A stretch of DNA of 64,000 nucleotides from Closterium sp. NIES-65. Taxonomy: Eukaryota; Streptophyta; Zygnematophyceae; Desmidiales; Closteriaceae. Positions 61,958-64,000 of this stretch are shown here, in pieces. Position 1 is the stretch's first letter. Each line of letters opens with the position of its first letter. Location: the NCBI GenBank assembly GCA_948144175.1, contig CANXME010002527.1, forward strand, positions 124,001 to 188,000, given 5' to 3'. A program made the translations under genes and the position numbers. Below the pieces are notes generated by a model, which worked only from the letters and a program-made list of their open reading frames with translations, ran no database searches and had not been told where the DNA came from.

Positions 61958-64000
61958 ATGGCAAATCGAACGGATCCAAGGGCGCGAACGGTTCACGGCA
62001 CGAACCCGCAGAATCTGGTGGAGAAGATTCTGCGCGCCAAGATCTATCAGAACATTTACTGGAAGGAGCAATGTTTCGGCCTCACAGGTTCGTCTTTTCG
62101 ACTTCGAAAGAGGAATTGTTCATTTAATTTTCTTTTCTTTCGTTCTCATTGCGTCAGCTTTTCGTCGCCTTTGCCGATGAACTCGATGCTGCGTCCTCTT
62201 GACCACTTTCTCTCAAACACTGACCTTCTAACCCTTAGACCTCGAGATTATCGGATTATCGTTATGTTCCGCCGTTTCCGCCCTCCCCCCGGCCCTCCCC
62301 TCCCCGCCTCCCGATACCTTTCGTGACCTTTGTCGCTGTTTCGCGTTGCGAGTTTCGGTTCCGTCTCTTCCTGTCTGCGTTTCTTCACCCTTATTTCCAC
62401 TTATGCCACTTGAGTTTCTTGGGTAAATATCGTTTTCCCGGTTCCCCTGTTTTCGTCCCCGTTCCTGCAAGCAATTAAATTTCTGTAAATAAAAACCCTT
62501 CATTTTTCGTGGTGTTTCCTCCGTCTCTTCGCGGCAGCTGAAACCCTGGTCGACAAAGCTATGGATCTGGACCATTTCGGAGGAACCTTCGGAGGAAATC
62601 GCAAGCCCACCCCGTTCATGTGCCTCATTCTCAAGATGCTTCAGATTCAACCCGAGAAGGAGATCGTGGTCGAGTTTATAAAGAACTCAGATTACAAGTG
62701 AGTACGTTACTTGATGTGTCGACGGTCACATCTGCGTGGTTTTCAAGATTCTTCAGTTTTTATCGTTTTTTTCGGGGATGCGAGTTGGGCTTTTTAAGGG
62801 GCGACGACGCTCTATTGTTGGAATTTTGCAACCTATATCGTCTCCTTCCTTCCTTCCCCCCCTCCCCTCCTTCCCGCCTCCCCCTTCCACTCCCCGCCCC
62901 CCTTATACCCCTCAGGTATGTGCGGTTGCTTGGAGCGTTCTACCTGCGGCTGGTGAGCAAGCGCATGGACGTGTACCAGTACCTGGAGCCACTCAGCTCA
63001 GACCTACTCTTTCCATCACCCAACTCTCATACCTGCCATTCCCCTCCTCTCTCCCATGCACCCCCTTCCTTTCTCCGCAGGTACGTTCGCCTGCTTGGAG
63101 CGTTTTACCTGCGGCTGGTGGGCAAGCCAATGGATGTGTACCAGTACCTAGAGCCGCTGTACAACGATTATCGGAAAGTGCGGAGAAAACTGGAGAGTGG
63201 AAGTGAGTTATTTGTTCTCGCCTATCTATCGTTATCGTTGTAAGTTCTAGGTGTGTCTAGGTTTGTATATGCGCTAGCCTGGGAGCCACCAGGGACGTGT
63301 ACCAGTACCTGTGAAGCCACTGTACAACGACTGTCGAAAGGTTCGAAGGAAACTGGAGAGCGGAAGTGAGTTCCCATTCTTGTCCATCGTTATCCTTGAG
63401 AGGTCTCTAAGTGTGGGCTAGGTGTCTTAAGTTTCTGAGTGTGCTAGCCCGAAAGCCACCAGGGACGTGTACTAGTACCTGGAGCCTCTGTACAACGACT
63501 ACCGCAAAGTGTGGAGGAAACTGGAGAGTGGAAGTGAGTTACTGCTCTTGTCTTTCATTATTGTTGAGAGGTTTATTTGGGTAGGTTTCAAGTGCTCTAG
63601 TGCAGAAGCCATTTCGGACGTGGAGCCAATTCTAAGCGGTATAAACTCGTACCTGGAACCTTTGTACAAAATTATTAAGGAGCTTCTCACACTCGACTCC
63701 AGTCACAACATCGCTTCACCACTCCCCCTTTCCCCCTCTGCCCCACCCCTCCCCCCCCTCCTCGCACTACCTCGTGCCTCCAGCCTTTGTGTTGGAGGAG
63801 TTTATCGAGAAGCTCCTCGCACGTGGACGAGTTTATCGAGGAGCTTCTCACACTCGACTCCAGTGTGACATTGCTTACCCCCGCCCGTCCCTCCTTTTCC
63901 CCATCCCCCTCCTTTCGTTCCCCTCTCCCCCCATCCGTGCACTACCCCACACCTCCAGTGTTAGTGTTGTCGCATGTGGACGAGTTCATAGAGGAGCTTT
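61958..64000 (+). CDS. PRP38: Pre-mRNA-splicing factor PRP38 (PRP38A type), 5' part
   Basis: Exons join(61958..62087, 62538..62697, 63081..63202, 63959..>64000), GT-AG introns with compatible phases. The product starts MANRTDPRARTVHGTNPQNL, then YWKEQCFGLT, FGGTFGGNRKPTPF, LKMLQIQPEKEIVVEF, KYVRLLGAFYLRL, VYQYLEPLYNDYRKVR and SHVDEFIEEL, co-linear with plant and animal PRP38. PRP38 is a U4/U6.U5 tri-snRNP-associated protein needed to activate the spliceosome in the nucleus. The gene runs off the window. Exon 3 could have used any of several copies; 63081-63202 was chosen because it alone is complete with acceptor, uninterrupted frame and donor. Partial copies of exons 3 and 4 occupy introns 2 and 3. 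Confidence 0.93.
62916..62994 (+). pseudogene. Echo of PRP38 exon 3 (5' two-thirds) in intron 2
   Basis: Has its own acceptor (acccctcag) and encodes YVRLLGAFYLRLVSKRMDVY and QYLEPL, then diverges without a donor. It lies exactly 165 bp before the true exon 3, and the frame stays open between the two copies. Confidence 0.88.
63294..63365 (+). pseudogene. Echo of PRP38 exon 3 3' half, copy 2
   Basis: GACGTGTACCAGTACCTGTG...GGAA followed by a GTGAGT donor; TGA and frame changes inside. The copy includes the following intron bases, so it is a DNA-level duplication. Confidence 0.88.
63464..63533 (+). pseudogene. Echo of PRP38 exon 3 3' half, copy 3
   Basis: GACGTGTACTAGTACCTGGA...GGAA plus a GTGAGT donor; an in-frame TAG replaces CAG. 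~170 bp after copy 2, sharing intron sequence such as AAGCCACCAGG. Confidence 0.88.
63617..63680 (+). pseudogene. Echo of PRP38 exon 3 3' half, copy 4 (most degraded)
   Basis: GACGTGGAGCC...TACCTGGAACCTTTGTACAA resembles DVYQYLEPLYN; no donor. Confidence 0.7.
63680..63875 (+). pseudogene. Echoes of PRP38 exon 4
   Basis: GAGCTTCTCACACTCGACTC occurs at ~63,679 and again at 63,841, the latter preceded by GTGGACGAGTTTATCGAG (VDEFIEELLTLDSS). A third partial copy of the same motif is at 63,792-63,820. They precede the true exon 4 start at 63959. Confidence 0.82.

Overview
This is a eukaryotic nuclear window, most likely from a streptophyte (charophyte) alga. Two intron-bearing host genes look plant-like: a thylakoid lumenal pentapeptide-repeat protein (1.06-3.90 kb) and the splicing factor PRP38 (from 61.96 kb, running off the right edge). 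The GC-rich copia elements resemble, from memory only, those of zygnematophytes such as Closterium. Genus-level placement is an inference.

Layout. 1-7.6 kb: the TL17-like gene, then low-complexity and minisatellite DNA. 7.6-23.2 kb: two head-to-head 626-bp MITE-like elements, each split by its own Ty1/copia insertion (copia-1, copia-2). 23.9-33.0 kb: a non-autonomous LTR element (outer-3) split by a nearly intact minus-strand copia (inner-3). 33.5-34.8 kb: a 1.29-kb TRIM with identical LTRs. 35.1-35.45 kb: a complete LTR element only 345 bp long. 37.5-59.9 kb: an old plus-strand copia (copia-4), split by a minus-strand copia (copia-5), itself split by a Ty3/gypsy element. 59.9-61.9 kb: AT-rich DNA with a long foldback. 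61.96-64 kb: PRP38. Boundaries were fixed from TG...CA ends, primer-binding sites beside the LTR, and target-site duplications (TSDs) seen for every LTR element.

The most notable object is the gypsy element (39,962-47,979). ORF1 joins gag, three zinc knuckles, an aspartic protease and a C5 cytosine DNA-methyltransferase domain. ORF2, overlapping by ATGA, has RT-RNase H-integrase. Its terminal repeats are arranged A1-ORFs-B1-A2-B2 rather than LTR-ORFs-LTR, and its PBS is perfectly complementary over 23 nt to its own LTR, suggesting self-primed reverse transcription. Methyltransferases captured by retrotransposons are known from charophytes and dinoflagellates; I know of no report of this repeat architecture or priming in that group.

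A second theme is exon 'echoes': both host genes carry several partial, diverged copies of their own exons inside neighbouring introns, and one intron holds a 15-unit minisatellite made from copies of the exon/5' splice-site junction. A third is shared RNA-like structure across the copia families: an AACCC-N5-GGGTT hairpin in every copia-type LTR, a GC hairpin after the PBS, a donor-like GGTGAGC before gag, and an unusual gag zinc motif.
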